From Chitinophaga fulva (lineage in GTDB: Bacteria > Bacteroidota > Bacteroidia > Chitinophagales > Chitinophagaceae): a stretch of 64,000 bases of DNA. Location of the stretch: positions 970,485-1,034,484 of the forward strand of contig NZ_JABBGC010000004.1 of NCBI RefSeq assembly GCF_012927205.1, written 5' to 3'. How positions within the stretch are numbered: position 1 is the first letter of the stretch; every line of letters starts with the position of its first letter. A model generated the notes under the pieces. It did not search any database and was not told the DNA's origin. It worked only from the letters and a program-made list of their open reading frames with translations. Below are positions 41,697 through 50,103 of this stretch, in pieces. The position numbers and the translations under genes are program-made.

Positions 41697-42883
41697 AAAC
41701 GTATACCGTTACCGAAGAGGTTGAGCAGACCAGAAAAGCCGCGCTGGAGGTATTGCATCACAACCGCCGCGGGCCCCATGCGGGTTTGCCACGAACTGCC
41801 GGCTGGGCATATCCGGAACCGTACACCCGTGACATGGTGTTTACGTTCTTTGGTATCGCCGTTTCCGGCGATGAACAACTGATCGTCAGCATGCGTAAGG
41901 TATTGGATGTGCTGGCGCATAACCAGACGGAGCACGGGCATATCCCTTCACTGGCACATGACCCGGAAAACCTGGGCGCCAGTGACACTACGCCGTTGTT
42001 CCTGGTAGGGATCAGTATTTACCGGCAGCTTACAGGTGAAACAGATTTTTTGCAGGAAGCAGCAGAGAAAGCGCTCGCGTGGCTGTATTACCAGAGCCCT
42101 TCCGACCGGCTGCTGGTGGCGCAATTGCCTACCAGCGACTGGCGCGATGAACAATGGGTGTTGGGGTATGGATTGTATGTCAATACGCTCGTGTATGCCG
42201 GCTTGCGCATGTTTGACCGGCATCAGCGTGCCGACGCGTTTTTGCAGGAGATGCGGCATTTTACCATTACCAGCAACGTCATGCACCGGCATGTACATGA
42301 AGGTCTCACCGTAAAAAACAAACCTTACTATGCCTGCTGGTCTTACAAGATTTATAGCAGCGAACGGTTTGATCTGTTGGGCAATAGTCTCGCTATCCTG
42401 ACAGGCATTGCTTCCCAGTCGAGAGCAGAGCGGATGATAGCGTGGATTGAAACAGAGTGTGGCGTGATGCGGGAAAAAGGTGACCTGGCATCCGAACTGC
42501 CGCCTAATTTTTTCCCCTACGTGCAACCCGGAGACCCTGACTGGCGGAAGCGTGACGAGGAATTTAATATGCCCGGTGATTATCACAATGGTGGTATATG
42601 GCCTTTTGTCTGCGGCGTATATATTGCTGCGTTGGTAGCGGTAGGAAAATATCAGTTGGCGGAAAAGAAACTGCTGGCGTTGGCGCATGCGGTGAAGCCG
42701 TCGCACGCGCAGTCACTGGAGTATGGGTTCAACGAATGGCTGCGCGCGCAGAATGGCTTACCTAAAGGGCAGAACTGGCAGTCATGGTCAGCTGCCTTGT
42801 ACCTGTATGCTTTGAAATGTGTAGAAGAAAGAAGGACGCCTTTTTTTGAGGAGATGCGTAAACGCAGTTCCCGTGAAAAATAG
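41693..42883 (+). CDS. (alpha/alpha)6-barrel glycosidase, GH100-like / amyloglucosidase-like
   Basis: A 396-residue cytoplasmic protein with an (alpha/alpha)6-barrel pattern. Blocks YPEPYTRDMVFTFFG, ASDTTPLFLVG, LPTSDWRDEQWVLGY, DYHNGGIWPFVCGVYIA and FNEWLRAQNG with GQNWQSWSAALYLYA resemble GH100 neutral invertases and glycogen-debranching-type glucosidases; the Asp of SDWRDEQW and the Glu of NEWL are candidate catalytic residues. It overlaps the glycosyltransferase gene by 4 bp. It may trim or recycle the glycoside made by the first two genes. The family assignment is moderate, the fold assignment fairly firm. Confidence 0.75.
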   Translation: MKTYTVTEEVEQTRKAALEVLHHNRRGPHAGLPRTAGWAYPEPYTRDMVFTFFGIAVSGDEQLIVSMRKVLDVLAHNQTEHGHIPSLAHDPENLGASDTTPLFLVGISIYRQLTGETDFLQEAAEKALAWLYYQSPSDRLLVAQLPTSDWRDEQWVLGYGLYVNTLVYAGLRMFDRHQRADAFLQEMRHFTITSNVMHRHVHEGLTVKNKPYYACWSYKIYSSERFDLLGNSLAILTGIASQSRAERMIAWIETECGVMREKGDLASELPPNFFPYVQPGDPDWRKRDEEFNMPGDYHNGGIWPFVCGVYIAALVAVGKYQLAEKKLLALAHAVKPSHAQSLEYGFNEWLRAQNGLPKGQNWQSWSAALYLYALKCVEERRTPFFEEMRKRSSREK

Positions 42884-42885
42884 GA

Positions 42886-44139
42886 TTACTTACTTTTAAT
42901 AAAGCTTTCCACTTCTTTCACAAATTGTGTGCTCAACGGCTTGCTGGGGTCTGCATACGTGATATCGTTGACACCACCGCTGGCGGGGGCCACTTTCAGC
43001 ACGTGGTTCATTTGATCGATTATTTTCAGTTGAGCAGCAGGAGCGCCCTGTTTCAGGTGCTTAGCATCATTTACACTTACCTGTGCATCTGTATTGCCTT
43101 GTATGATCAGTATAGGGATTTTTAATTTACCGATTTCTTTCTCCGGATCATATTTTACCCACGACATGATATAAGGTTGTACTGCCGGGTAAAACAATCC
43201 CTGTAATGCGGGTTCTGTATTCACCACCTTGTGTCCCTGTTTGAGGCTGTCCAGCATGCTTTTCGCTTTAGCCGCCAAAGGAGGTGACTGTGCGCCCAGT
43301 TGTCTTTGCAGGATGACATCAATCGGTTCACCTGCACCGGCAATGGAGATGAACTCATCTGCGGCGCTGCGTTGTATCGCCAGCATACCGATCATAGATC
43401 CTTCGCTGTGGCCCGCTACGATGACGCGGGAAAAACGTTTGTCAGCTTTCAGCATTTTGATAAAACCTGCAGCATCGTTGACGGTACCTTCAAACGAAAT
43501 ATCCGTTTCCGGTTTACCGGTGGCACTGGCCGCCACGCCTCTTTTATCGTACCGCACACAGGCGATGCCATCTGCCTGAAGCGTTTCCGCCAGCATTTTG
43601 TAGACGTTGGTTTTCAGGCCCATGTTGTTGTTGCCGTTACGGTCGGTAGGGCCGGAGCCGGCGATGAGCAGTACTACCGGCACCGGGCCATTGCTCACAG
43701 GCAGGGTGAGCGTACCGTGGATGGTGGCATCAGCAGTCGTGAGGTTGTAGTTGTCCACATCATTTTCTGCGGCTTTTTTCTCCTGGTAAGGCACAAAGCG
43801 GAATCCTTCCATTTGATTGCTGGTATTCAGTGCAAGGATCATCGTCAGGGTGCCTTTGGCGAAATCGGCTTTCCATGTTTGATAGCTGGCATCGCCGCCG
43901 GTAGGGGTGAGCTGCATCATATCGCCCAGTTGATTTTGCAGCTGTGAAAGCATGGCCCGTGTTTGGTCCGGAGGCAGCATGGATTTGATGGTGCTGCCAA
44001 ACATGCCATAAAGGCTGTCGGCCTGCTGCCGGTTGTAGTAACGTTGAACTTTTGCTGCCGCAGTGGGGTAATCAGCCTGCGCTATCATCTCCAGGGAAAA
44101 AGACAGCAGCAGGGTTGTCAGTAAACAAATTCTTTTCAT
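42886..44139 (-). CDS. exported alpha/beta hydrolase with N-terminal DUF3887-like domain
   Basis: A 417-residue protein with a signal peptide (~1-20). Residues ~25-120 look like a DUF3887-type NTF2-like domain (YYNRQQADSLYGMFG, LGDMMQL). Residues ~135-417 are an alpha/beta hydrolase: LLIAGSGPTDRNGNN is the oxyanion region, Ser in AGHSEGSMIG the nucleophile, Asp in QGNTDAQVS the acid and His in IDQMNHVLK the base. Probably a periplasmic peptidase or esterase. It is third in an operon behind a DUF2089-like regulator and a membrane protein (13-base gap), and converges on the glycosidase gene with two bases between stops. Confidence 0.88.
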   Translation of the reverse strand: MKRICLLTTLLLSFSLEMIAQADYPTAAAKVQRYYNRQQADSLYGMFGSTIKSMLPPDQTRAMLSQLQNQLGDMMQLTPTGGDASYQTWKADFAKGTLTMILALNTSNQMEGFRFVPYQEKKAAENDVDNYNLTTADATIHGTLTLPVSNGPVPVVLLIAGSGPTDRNGNNNMGLKTNVYKMLAETLQADGIACVRYDKRGVAASATGKPETDISFEGTVNDAAGFIKMLKADKRFSRVIVAGHSEGSMIGMLAIQRSAADEFISIAGAGEPIDVILQRQLGAQSPPLAAKAKSMLDSLKQGHKVVNTEPALQGLFYPAVQPYIMSWVKYDPEKEIGKLKIPILIIQGNTDAQVSVNDAKHLKQGAPAAQLKIIDQMNHVLKVAPASGGVNDITYADPSKPLSTQFVKEVESFIKSK

Positions 44140-44152
44140 ATCGTTTTTTTTA

Positions 44153-44707
44153 TCAGGATATCATCAGCGGAAAGGTAAAGTGCATCAATACTTTGGAGAC
44201 TACTTCCGCTACCAACAACGCAGCGATAAAGATGATCACCGCTTTGGTGCCTTTCAGGTTAGTGGAAATGCTGAACGCCTGGTACATCAGCACCAGCATC
44301 CAGACAAAAACAGGCAGGCAAACCAGCGCCAATACGATGACCATCGGATTAATGGCAGTGGGATCTACTGTTGCCGGCATGGCGAAGTTGATCAGTGCGA
44401 TGAGCAGCAGCGGTGCCCTGGCGAGGGCCAGGGTCCCGGCAATATCAATGAGGCGGAAGGAGGTACGCGCAAATATGGCGGCAGCCGCATAACAGGCCAG
44501 CACCATACATCCCCAGGCAATCAGCGCTTCCAGGAGATAAATAAAATAAGGCAAAACAGTGGCGCCAACATGCGCATCGATGGCGCCATCGAAATGGGTT
44601 TTACTGAAGTAAGCCACCACGGAAGTAATCAGCATAATGGCCCAACCGGTTAGCAAAGCTTTGCTGCCAGCGATGTAGGTAAACGGACGTAGTAACCAGG
44701 TGTTCAT
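44153..44707 (-). CDS. YIP1-like multi-pass membrane protein
   Basis: A 184-residue inner-membrane protein with about five hydrophobic segments (GWAIMLITSVVAYF, ALIAWGCMVLACYAAAAIF, LARAPLLLIALINFAM, VIVLALVCLPVFVWMLVLM, AVIIFIAALLVAEVV). The DIAGTLALARAPLLL segment resembles YIP1-family proteins. Its start overlaps the stop of the DUF2089-like regulator by one base (TGATG), so translation is coupled. A role in envelope stress or transport is possible but unproven. Confidence 0.75.
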   Translation of the reverse strand: MNTWLLRPFTYIAGSKALLTGWAIMLITSVVAYFSKTHFDGAIDAHVGATVLPYFIYLLEALIAWGCMVLACYAAAAIFARTSFRLIDIAGTLALARAPLLLIALINFAMPATVDPTAINPMVIVLALVCLPVFVWMLVLMYQAFSISTNLKGTKAVIIFIAALLVAEVVSKVLMHFTFPLMIS

Positions 44708-45003
44708 CAGGGTGTTTTTATATTTTTTTCAATTTTTTCTATGTTGGCGATAATATCATCGAGCCGGTTGCGCACAGTGGGGTAACTCAATCCCAGCTGT
44801 TGCGCCATGAGTTTCAGGCTGCCACTGCTTTTTACGAAGTCAATCACAAATTGCAGATCATCTGCCGACAGGCGCGCCAGCAACGGTAGTTCAAAGCTGC
44901 CGGAAACAGTGGTGTCGCAAGCTTCGCAGGCCAGAGACGTTACTTTTAGCGGTGAGGCACAGCTTGGGCAGGAAAGTGGTAAGGATTTCTTTATCGGTTT
45001 CAT
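44707..45003 (-). CDS. DUF2089-like zinc-ribbon/HTH regulator
   Basis: A 98-residue protein. A four-Cys zinc ribbon lies at the N-terminus (CPSCASPL, then CEACDTTV), followed by a helix-turn-helix-like region (LSADDLQFVIDFVKSSGSLKLMAQQLGLSYPTVRNRLDDII), matching DUF2089 proteins thought to be transcription regulators. It is the first gene of an operon with a membrane protein and a hydrolase. A 26-base inverted repeat overlapping its promoter is a good candidate for autoregulation. The ATG at 45003 lies just after a TAACTTTG -7 box. Confidence 0.82.
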   Translation of the reverse strand: MKPIKKSLPLSCPSCASPLKVTSLACEACDTTVSGSFELPLLARLSADDLQFVIDFVKSSGSLKLMAQQLGLSYPTVRNRLDDIIANIEKIEKNIKTP

Positions 45004-45010
45004 TGTTAAA

Positions 45011-45018
45011 CAAAGTTA
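45011..45018 (-). promoter_or_regulatory. -7 promoter element of the DUF2089-like operon (TAACTTTG)
   Basis: On the minus strand an exact TAnnTTTG box ends seven bases before the ATG at 45003. The adjoining inverted repeat (45018-45043) covers the place where -33 contacts would fall. Confidence 0.65.
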
Positions 45019-45043
45019 AATCAATTTTTAATAAAATTGATTT
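45018..45043. promoter_or_regulatory. inverted repeat, candidate operator of the DUF2089-like regulator
   Basis: Perfect 11-base arms AAATCAATTTT and AAAATTGATTT around TAAT, directly next to the -7 box. Position and symmetry suit a dimeric repressor. A+T-richness means chance pairing cannot be fully excluded. Confidence 0.55.
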
Positions 45044-45109
45044 GTGATTAAATAAAATTAATAAATGTTTAAACAAATAAACCGGAGATATGGGGTGGTA
45101 ACAAATTAA

Positions 45110-45131
45110 CCCCGGGCGGAAAAGCCCGGGG
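45110..45131. repeat. REP-like / terminator hairpin E
   Basis: Perfect 8-base arms CCCCGGGC and GCCCGGGG with loop GGAAAA, between the DoxX-like gene (stop 45199, minus strand) and the DUF2089 promoter. It resembles the cores of palindromes A-D but lacks the flanking GTAG/CTAC, so it may be a plain terminator for the DoxX-like gene. Confidence 0.65.
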
Positions 45132-45198
45132 AGGGGACAGACAATCATCCCCTTATGGCTTACTACTTAAAAGCGCCTTCAGGGGTTGCGGGGTAACA

Positions 45199-45576
45199 TT
45201 ATGCTATGGAAGCTGTCTGTGTGTTAACTTTATTAAAATAGATATAAGAGACAATCAACAGCACCAGCGCTACTACCGGAAAAATATATTGATCGGGCGT
45301 GCCGTGTATAGCGGCAAAGGCAATGAAAGCAGATAGCACGTTGATGCCCAGACCGGCATAAGCCCATTCCCTGATACGCCGTGATACCGGCAGTAGCAAC
45401 ATAATTCCCCCAATAATCTTAAAAATGGCCAATTCCACCCTGAAATAGGCGGGATATCCCATGAGGTCAACAGTCTGGATCATAAAAGAGGAGGTGAGCA
45501 GTCCGAGCCCGCCACCGGCAGAGATCAGTGCAATAGCGACAGTTGTGGCCCAATAAATGAATTTGTCTTTTTTCAT
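45199..45576 (-). CDS. DoxX-like membrane protein
   Basis: A 125-residue inner-membrane protein with four hydrophobic helices. The pattern WATTVAIALISAGGGLGLLTSS, MGYPAYFRVELAIFKIIGGIMLLLP, REWAYAGLGINVLSAFIAF and FPVVALVLLIVSYIYF is typical of the DoxX-like (DUF4345-related) family in Bacteroidota. Function is unknown; relatives associate with redox or thiosulfate metabolism. It is a single gene, followed by a G+C-rich hairpin. Confidence 0.88.
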   Translation of the reverse strand: MKKDKFIYWATTVAIALISAGGGLGLLTSSFMIQTVDLMGYPAYFRVELAIFKIIGGIMLLLPVSRRIREWAYAGLGINVLSAFIAFAAIHGTPDQYIFPVVALVLLIVSYIYFNKVNTQTASIA

Positions 45577-45682
45577 CAGTGTATTTTAGTCCAATGACGA
45601 ATGGGCAGCCGGAAATTTGGACAGGGTCCCCATAAAATTTTTTAGCATAACAATGCCGGGCATCAGTTGTTAAACAAACTGT

Positions 45683-46717
45683 ATGCATACCATATTACTG
45701 ATCTCGACCAAAAAAGCTGCGGCCACGGCTATACGCGAAATGCTGCTGTTACAGGGCTATGAAGTGCTGTCGGCCTCCGGTGGCAAAAGCGGCATTGAAA
45801 CAGCCCGCCTGCACCTGCCGGACCTGGTACTCTGCGAAATGGCCATGGAGGGCACCGACGGGCTGGCGGTACTGGACATCCTGCGGCAGGACCCGCGTTT
45901 TCAACCGGTACCTTTTATCTTGCTGGCAGACAAGTACGAACCACATGCTTTCCGTACAGCGATGAACCAGGGGGCAGACGACTACCTGGTGAAACCCTAT
46001 ACCAGCCACGATCTGGTACAGACGATCGTGAACCGGCTAAAGAGAAAAGAGCTGCTCCATTCGCATCGGCCGGAAACGGAAAGTGATTTTAAGTCCGTGA
46101 TCACCCGCTTCCTGGAAGACCGCAATACCATCCGGGCGGCCGCCCATGAGGAGATATACCGGGAAGGCGGTACGCCGCGTTACCTGTATTACATCCTGTC
46201 GGGTAAAGTGAAGACCGTCAAGACCCATGAAGACGGGAAAGACCTGGTGATCGGATTGTATAGTACCGGTGATTTTTTCGGTTACATCGCCCTGCTGGAA
46301 GAAGAAACCTACAAAGCCACCGCCGTGGTGATGGAAGACGCCGAAATAGCCCTGGTCCCTAAAGATGACGCCATCGCGTTGTTTGACCACAGTCCGTTGA
46401 TCATACAGCGTTTTGTTCGCCTGCTGGCCCGTAACGTCACGGAAAAAGAGGAGCGCCTGCTGGGCATCGCGTACAATACATTACGCAAAAAAGTGGCCAG
46501 TGCGCTGATACACCTGCGCAACAAATACCAGGTAGACCGTTCCGCCTACTATACCATTGACATTGCCCGCGATGAACTGGCCGCGTTGGCCGGTACCGCC
46601 ACCGAATCGCTGATACGTACTTTGAGCGAATTTCGTAGTGAAAAGCTGATTGCCATCAAGGGCAGTAGTATCACGCTGCAGCAACCCGGCAGGCTGGAGG
46701 AAATCGCCTACCACTGA
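45683..46717 (+). CDS. CRP/FNR-family regulator fused to a degenerate receiver domain
   Basis: A 344-residue protein: receiver-like domain (~1-120), cyclic-nucleotide-binding-like beta roll (~135-250: PRYLYYILSGKVKTVK, LYSTGDFFGYIALLEEE) and CRP-type winged helix (~255-344: IARDELAALAGTATESLIRTL). The receiver keeps the switch Lys (YLVKPY) but the phospho-Asp position is Glu52 (LVLCEMAMEG), and the N-terminal acidic pocket is replaced by LLISTKK, so classical phosphorylation looks impossible. Glu at this site often mimics the phosphorylated state. No histidine kinase is adjacent. It likely acts as a constitutively configured or ligand-driven transcription factor. Confidence 0.9.
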   Translation: MHTILLISTKKAAATAIREMLLLQGYEVLSASGGKSGIETARLHLPDLVLCEMAMEGTDGLAVLDILRQDPRFQPVPFILLADKYEPHAFRTAMNQGADDYLVKPYTSHDLVQTIVNRLKRKELLHSHRPETESDFKSVITRFLEDRNTIRAAAHEEIYREGGTPRYLYYILSGKVKTVKTHEDGKDLVIGLYSTGDFFGYIALLEEETYKATAVVMEDAEIALVPKDDAIALFDHSPLIIQRFVRLLARNVTEKEERLLGIAYNTLRKKVASALIHLRNKYQVDRSAYYTIDIARDELAALAGTATESLIRTLSEFRSEKLIAIKGSSITLQQPGRLEEIAYH

Positions 46718-46817
46718 CCATCACCCGAATGTGCCATTTATCATTAATTAGAAAGAACTCCCCCTGCTTTTTTTTATTTTGCTGTACTGACCAAACAACA
46801 AATCGCTTTTAAAGCTT

Positions 46818-49800
46818 ATGAAGAAACTGCTTTTCACCTGTGCAGCCTGGCTGATGGCCACTGTCACCTATGCCCAGGAGAACGCGCTTTGGCTGCGTTA
46901 CCCTGCCATCTCCCCGGATGGGAAGACCATCGCCTTTGGATATAAAGGAGATATCTACCGCGTAGACGCTAACGGCGGCGTTGCTGTCCCCCTTACCATT
47001 CATGAGGCACAGGACATGATGCCTGTCTGGAGCCACGACGGCAAATACATCGCTTTTGCGAGTGACCGTTACGGTAACTTCGATGTTTTTGTCATGCCTG
47101 CGGAAGGTGGTACGCCTGTAAGGCTTACCAGCAACAGCAGTGCGGATTACCCCTACGATTTTACACCAGACAATAAACAGGTGCTTTTCGGCGCCGGGCG
47201 TAATGCCCCTGCCATGAGCATCCGGTTTAGCTACCGGTTGTTCGACAACCTGTACACCGTTCCGGTAACAGGTGGCCGCCCTGTACTGGTCAGCGCTGCC
47301 GGTGCTGAATTTGCCCGCTACAACAGCAAAGGTGATCAGATCATCTTCCAGGACCGCAAAGGTTATGAAGATCCCTGGCGTAAACACCACGTGTCTTCCG
47401 TTACCCGCGATATCTGGGTGTATGACATCAACAAAAACAGCTATCAGCAGGTGTCTTCCTTTGATGGTGAAGACCGTGAGCCGCTGTTTGGCAGTGATAA
47501 CAACATCTACTACCTGAGTGAAAAAGGCGGTGTCTCCCAGAACCTCTTCAAATCATCGCTGGCAGATAAAAATAAAATGGAACCGCTGACCCGTTTTGAT
47601 AAACATCCGGTACGTCACCTGTCCCGCTCCGCTAATAATACTTTCTGCTTCACCTATAACGGTGAAATATATACGCTGAAAGAAGGCGATAAACCGCAAA
47701 AAGTAAACGTGCGCATCTTCAACGATGGTCGCAACGGTATACAGAAGCCACTGCCGGTAAACGGTAACGTGACTGAATTTGCGATGAGCCCCGATGGTAA
47801 ACAAATGGCTTTCATCGCCCGTGGTGAAGTATTTGTGACCAGCGTGGAAGGCAACATGACCAAAAGAGTAACCAACACACCACAACAGGAAAGAATGGTG
47901 CAATGGTCCCCCGATGGCAAACGCCTCGTATATGCCGCTGAACGTAACGGCAACTGGGATATCTACCAAAGCACCATCGAACGTAAAGAAGAGCCTTATT
48001 TCTTCGCCGCCACCGTGCTGAAGGAAGAGCCACTCATCGCTACCGCTGCGGAAGAATTCCAGCCGCTGTTCTCCCCCGATGGAAAAGAAATAGCGTATGT
48101 GGAAGACCGTAACATCCTGAAAGCATTCAATATCGCTTCCGGCAAAAGCCGCGTGCTGCTGCCTAAAGGCCACAACCACTCCTATTCCGATGGCGACTGG
48201 ACTTTCTCCTGGAGCCCCGACAGCAAATGGGTGGTAGTGGAAGATCAGGGAGGATATGCTTTCACCAGCAATGCCACCATCATTCCTGTTGACGGTAAAA
48301 GTGAGCCTATCAGACCTATCAACAGCGGTTTCGGCGAAGGCAATGTTAAATGGAGCGCCGATGGTAAAATGATGACCTGGGAAAGCAGCCGCGAAGGCCG
48401 CAAATCACTGGCACGCCAGGGCAGCCGCGAAACAGATATCTACGCCGTGTTCTTCGATCAGGAAACTTTCGACAAATACAAACTGTCTAAAGATGAATTT
48501 AATCTCCTGAAAGACCAGGAAGACAACGCTAAAAAAGGTAGTAAAGACACTGCTGCGAAAAAAGATACTGCTGCCGCGAAAAAAGATTTCCGTCCGGATT
48601 TCAATAACCTGGACAACCGCCAGCAACGCCTTACCATCAACAGTGCTTCCATCAGCGATTATGTGATGAGCAAAGACAACAGCAAGCTGTATTACACGGC
48701 TGCTTTTGAAAAAGGATACGATCTGTGGGTAACAGAACCCCGCACCGGTGATACCAAAATTCTCGCTAAACTGGGTGGTACACCTGGTGGCATTGAACTC
48801 AGCAAAGATGGCAACTCTCTCTTTGTGAGCAACAGAGGCAGTGTGGTAAAAGTAGATGCTGCTTCCGGCAAAATCACGCCTATCAGCATCAGTTCTGAAA
48901 TGCTGCTGGACCAGGCCGGAGAACGCGCTTATATCCTGGACCACGCATGGAAACAGGTGAAAGAGAAATTCTATGATCCTACCATCCGCAATATGGACTG
49001 GAAAATGTACCGCGATGCTTATGCCCGTTTCCTCCCGCATATCAGCAACAACTACGACTTCCAGGAACTGCTCAGCGAAATGCTGGGTGAGCTGAACGGT
49101 TCCCACACCGGTGGCCGTTATTCTCCTATGCGCCCTGATGGCGATGCTACTGCCTCCCTCGGTCTGCTGTTTGACGAACGTTTCACCAAAGACGGACTGA
49201 AAGTAGACGAAATCATTGCCGGTGGTCCGTTTGACAGGGCTGGCAGCAAAATGAAAGCCGGCGCTGTCATCGATAAAATTGATGGAGAAGCGGTGACTGC
49301 TAAAAGAGACTGGGCAGAACAGCTCAACCGCAAAGCTGGCCACAATATACTGATCAGCTTCACTGATGCTGATGGCAAACACTACGAAGAAACCGTGAAA
49401 CCCATCAGCCGCGGCGAAGAAGGTGGCCTGATGTACAAACGCTGGGTGAACAACATGCGTAAGCTGGTGGACAAACTCAGTGGTGGTAAAGTAGGCTACG
49501 TACACGTACAAGGCATGAACGACGCCAGCTTCCGCTCCGTATACGATGAAGTAATGGGTAAAAACAGAGGCAAACAGGCGCTGATCGTAGATACCCGTTT
49601 CAATGGCGGCGGATGGCTGCACGATGATCTGTACAACTTCCTCAGCGGTAAAAAATACCTGGACTTTGCACCTCAGGGCAACCTGCTGAAGGGCGGTGAA
49701 CCACAAGGCCAATGGCAAGGCCCCAGCTGTGTGCTGATGAGCGAAGGCAACTATAGCGACGCGTTTATCTTCCCTTACGTTTACAAACAGGGTAAACTGG

Positions 49801-50042
49801 GTAAACTGATTGGTATGCCTGTTCCGGGTACCGGTACTGCCGTATGGTGGGAAACACAAATAGATCCTACGCTGGTATTTGGTATTCCGATGATCGCTAC
49901 CATCGGTAAAGAAGGCCGTCCTACAGAAAACCTGCAAGTGGAACCGGATATCCGCGTGCCGCTGCGTTATGAGGATTTCCTGGCCGGCAAAGATGATCAG
50001 CTGGAAACTGCTGTGAAAGAAATGCTGAAAGAGATCAAATAA
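46818..50042 (+). CDS. exported tricorn-like S41 protease
   Basis: A 1074-residue periplasmic protease with a 19-residue signal peptide. The N-terminal ~600 residues are beta-propeller units with PD40/WD40-like repeats (ISPDGKTIAFGYKGDIYRV; WSHDGKYIAFASDRYGNFD). An Ala/Lys/Asp-rich linker follows. A tricorn C1-type region leads into a PDZ domain (~810-865: LGLLFDERFTKDGLKVDEI) and the S41 catalytic core, with Ser in MSEGNYSDAFIFPY and a downstream GLxxG-like loop (LIGMPVPGTGTAVWWET). It degrades unfolded peptides in the periplasm. Monocistronic and closed by a strong terminator. The length matches Bacteroidota tricorn homologues. Confidence 0.93.
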   Translation: MKKLLFTCAAWLMATVTYAQENALWLRYPAISPDGKTIAFGYKGDIYRVDANGGVAVPLTIHEAQDMMPVWSHDGKYIAFASDRYGNFDVFVMPAEGGTPVRLTSNSSADYPYDFTPDNKQVLFGAGRNAPAMSIRFSYRLFDNLYTVPVTGGRPVLVSAAGAEFARYNSKGDQIIFQDRKGYEDPWRKHHVSSVTRDIWVYDINKNSYQQVSSFDGEDREPLFGSDNNIYYLSEKGGVSQNLFKSSLADKNKMEPLTRFDKHPVRHLSRSANNTFCFTYNGEIYTLKEGDKPQKVNVRIFNDGRNGIQKPLPVNGNVTEFAMSPDGKQMAFIARGEVFVTSVEGNMTKRVTNTPQQERMVQWSPDGKRLVYAAERNGNWDIYQSTIERKEEPYFFAATVLKEEPLIATAAEEFQPLFSPDGKEIAYVEDRNILKAFNIASGKSRVLLPKGHNHSYSDGDWTFSWSPDSKWVVVEDQGGYAFTSNATIIPVDGKSEPIRPINSGFGEGNVKWSADGKMMTWESSREGRKSLARQGSRETDIYAVFFDQETFDKYKLSKDEFNLLKDQEDNAKKGSKDTAAKKDTAAAKKDFRPDFNNLDNRQQRLTINSASISDYVMSKDNSKLYYTAAFEKGYDLWVTEPRTGDTKILAKLGGTPGGIELSKDGNSLFVSNRGSVVKVDAASGKITPISISSEMLLDQAGERAYILDHAWKQVKEKFYDPTIRNMDWKMYRDAYARFLPHISNNYDFQELLSEMLGELNGSHTGGRYSPMRPDGDATASLGLLFDERFTKDGLKVDEIIAGGPFDRAGSKMKAGAVIDKIDGEAVTAKRDWAEQLNRKAGHNILISFTDADGKHYEETVKPISRGEEGGLMYKRWVNNMRKLVDKLSGGKVGYVHVQGMNDASFRSVYDEVMGKNRGKQALIVDTRFNGGGWLHDDLYNFLSGKKYLDFAPQGNLLKGGEPQGQWQGPSCVLMSEGNYSDAFIFPYVYKQGKLGKLIGMPVPGTGTAVWWETQIDPTLVFGIPMIATIGKEGRPTENLQVEPDIRVPLRYEDFLAGKDDQLETAVKEMLKEIK

Positions 50043-50054
50043 GATCTGGCTATA

Positions 50055-50100
50055 AAAAAAGAAAACCCGGGAACAGTAACGTTCCCGGGTTTTCTTTTTT
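50055..50100. terminator. bidirectional terminator between tricorn-like protease and aspA
   Basis: Perfect 14-base arms (GAAAACCCGGGAAC and its complement) with loop AGTAAC, flanked by AAAAAA before and TTTTTT after. It separates two convergent genes and should work in both directions. Confidence 0.95.
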
Positions 50101-50103
50101 TAG

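Noticed and set aside
48405-49937. A 510-codon open frame antisense to the tricorn-like protease
   Set aside because: Its composition (Phe/Val/His-rich, no domain) is that of a mirror frame of a strongly coding gene, and the protease frame is clearly real.
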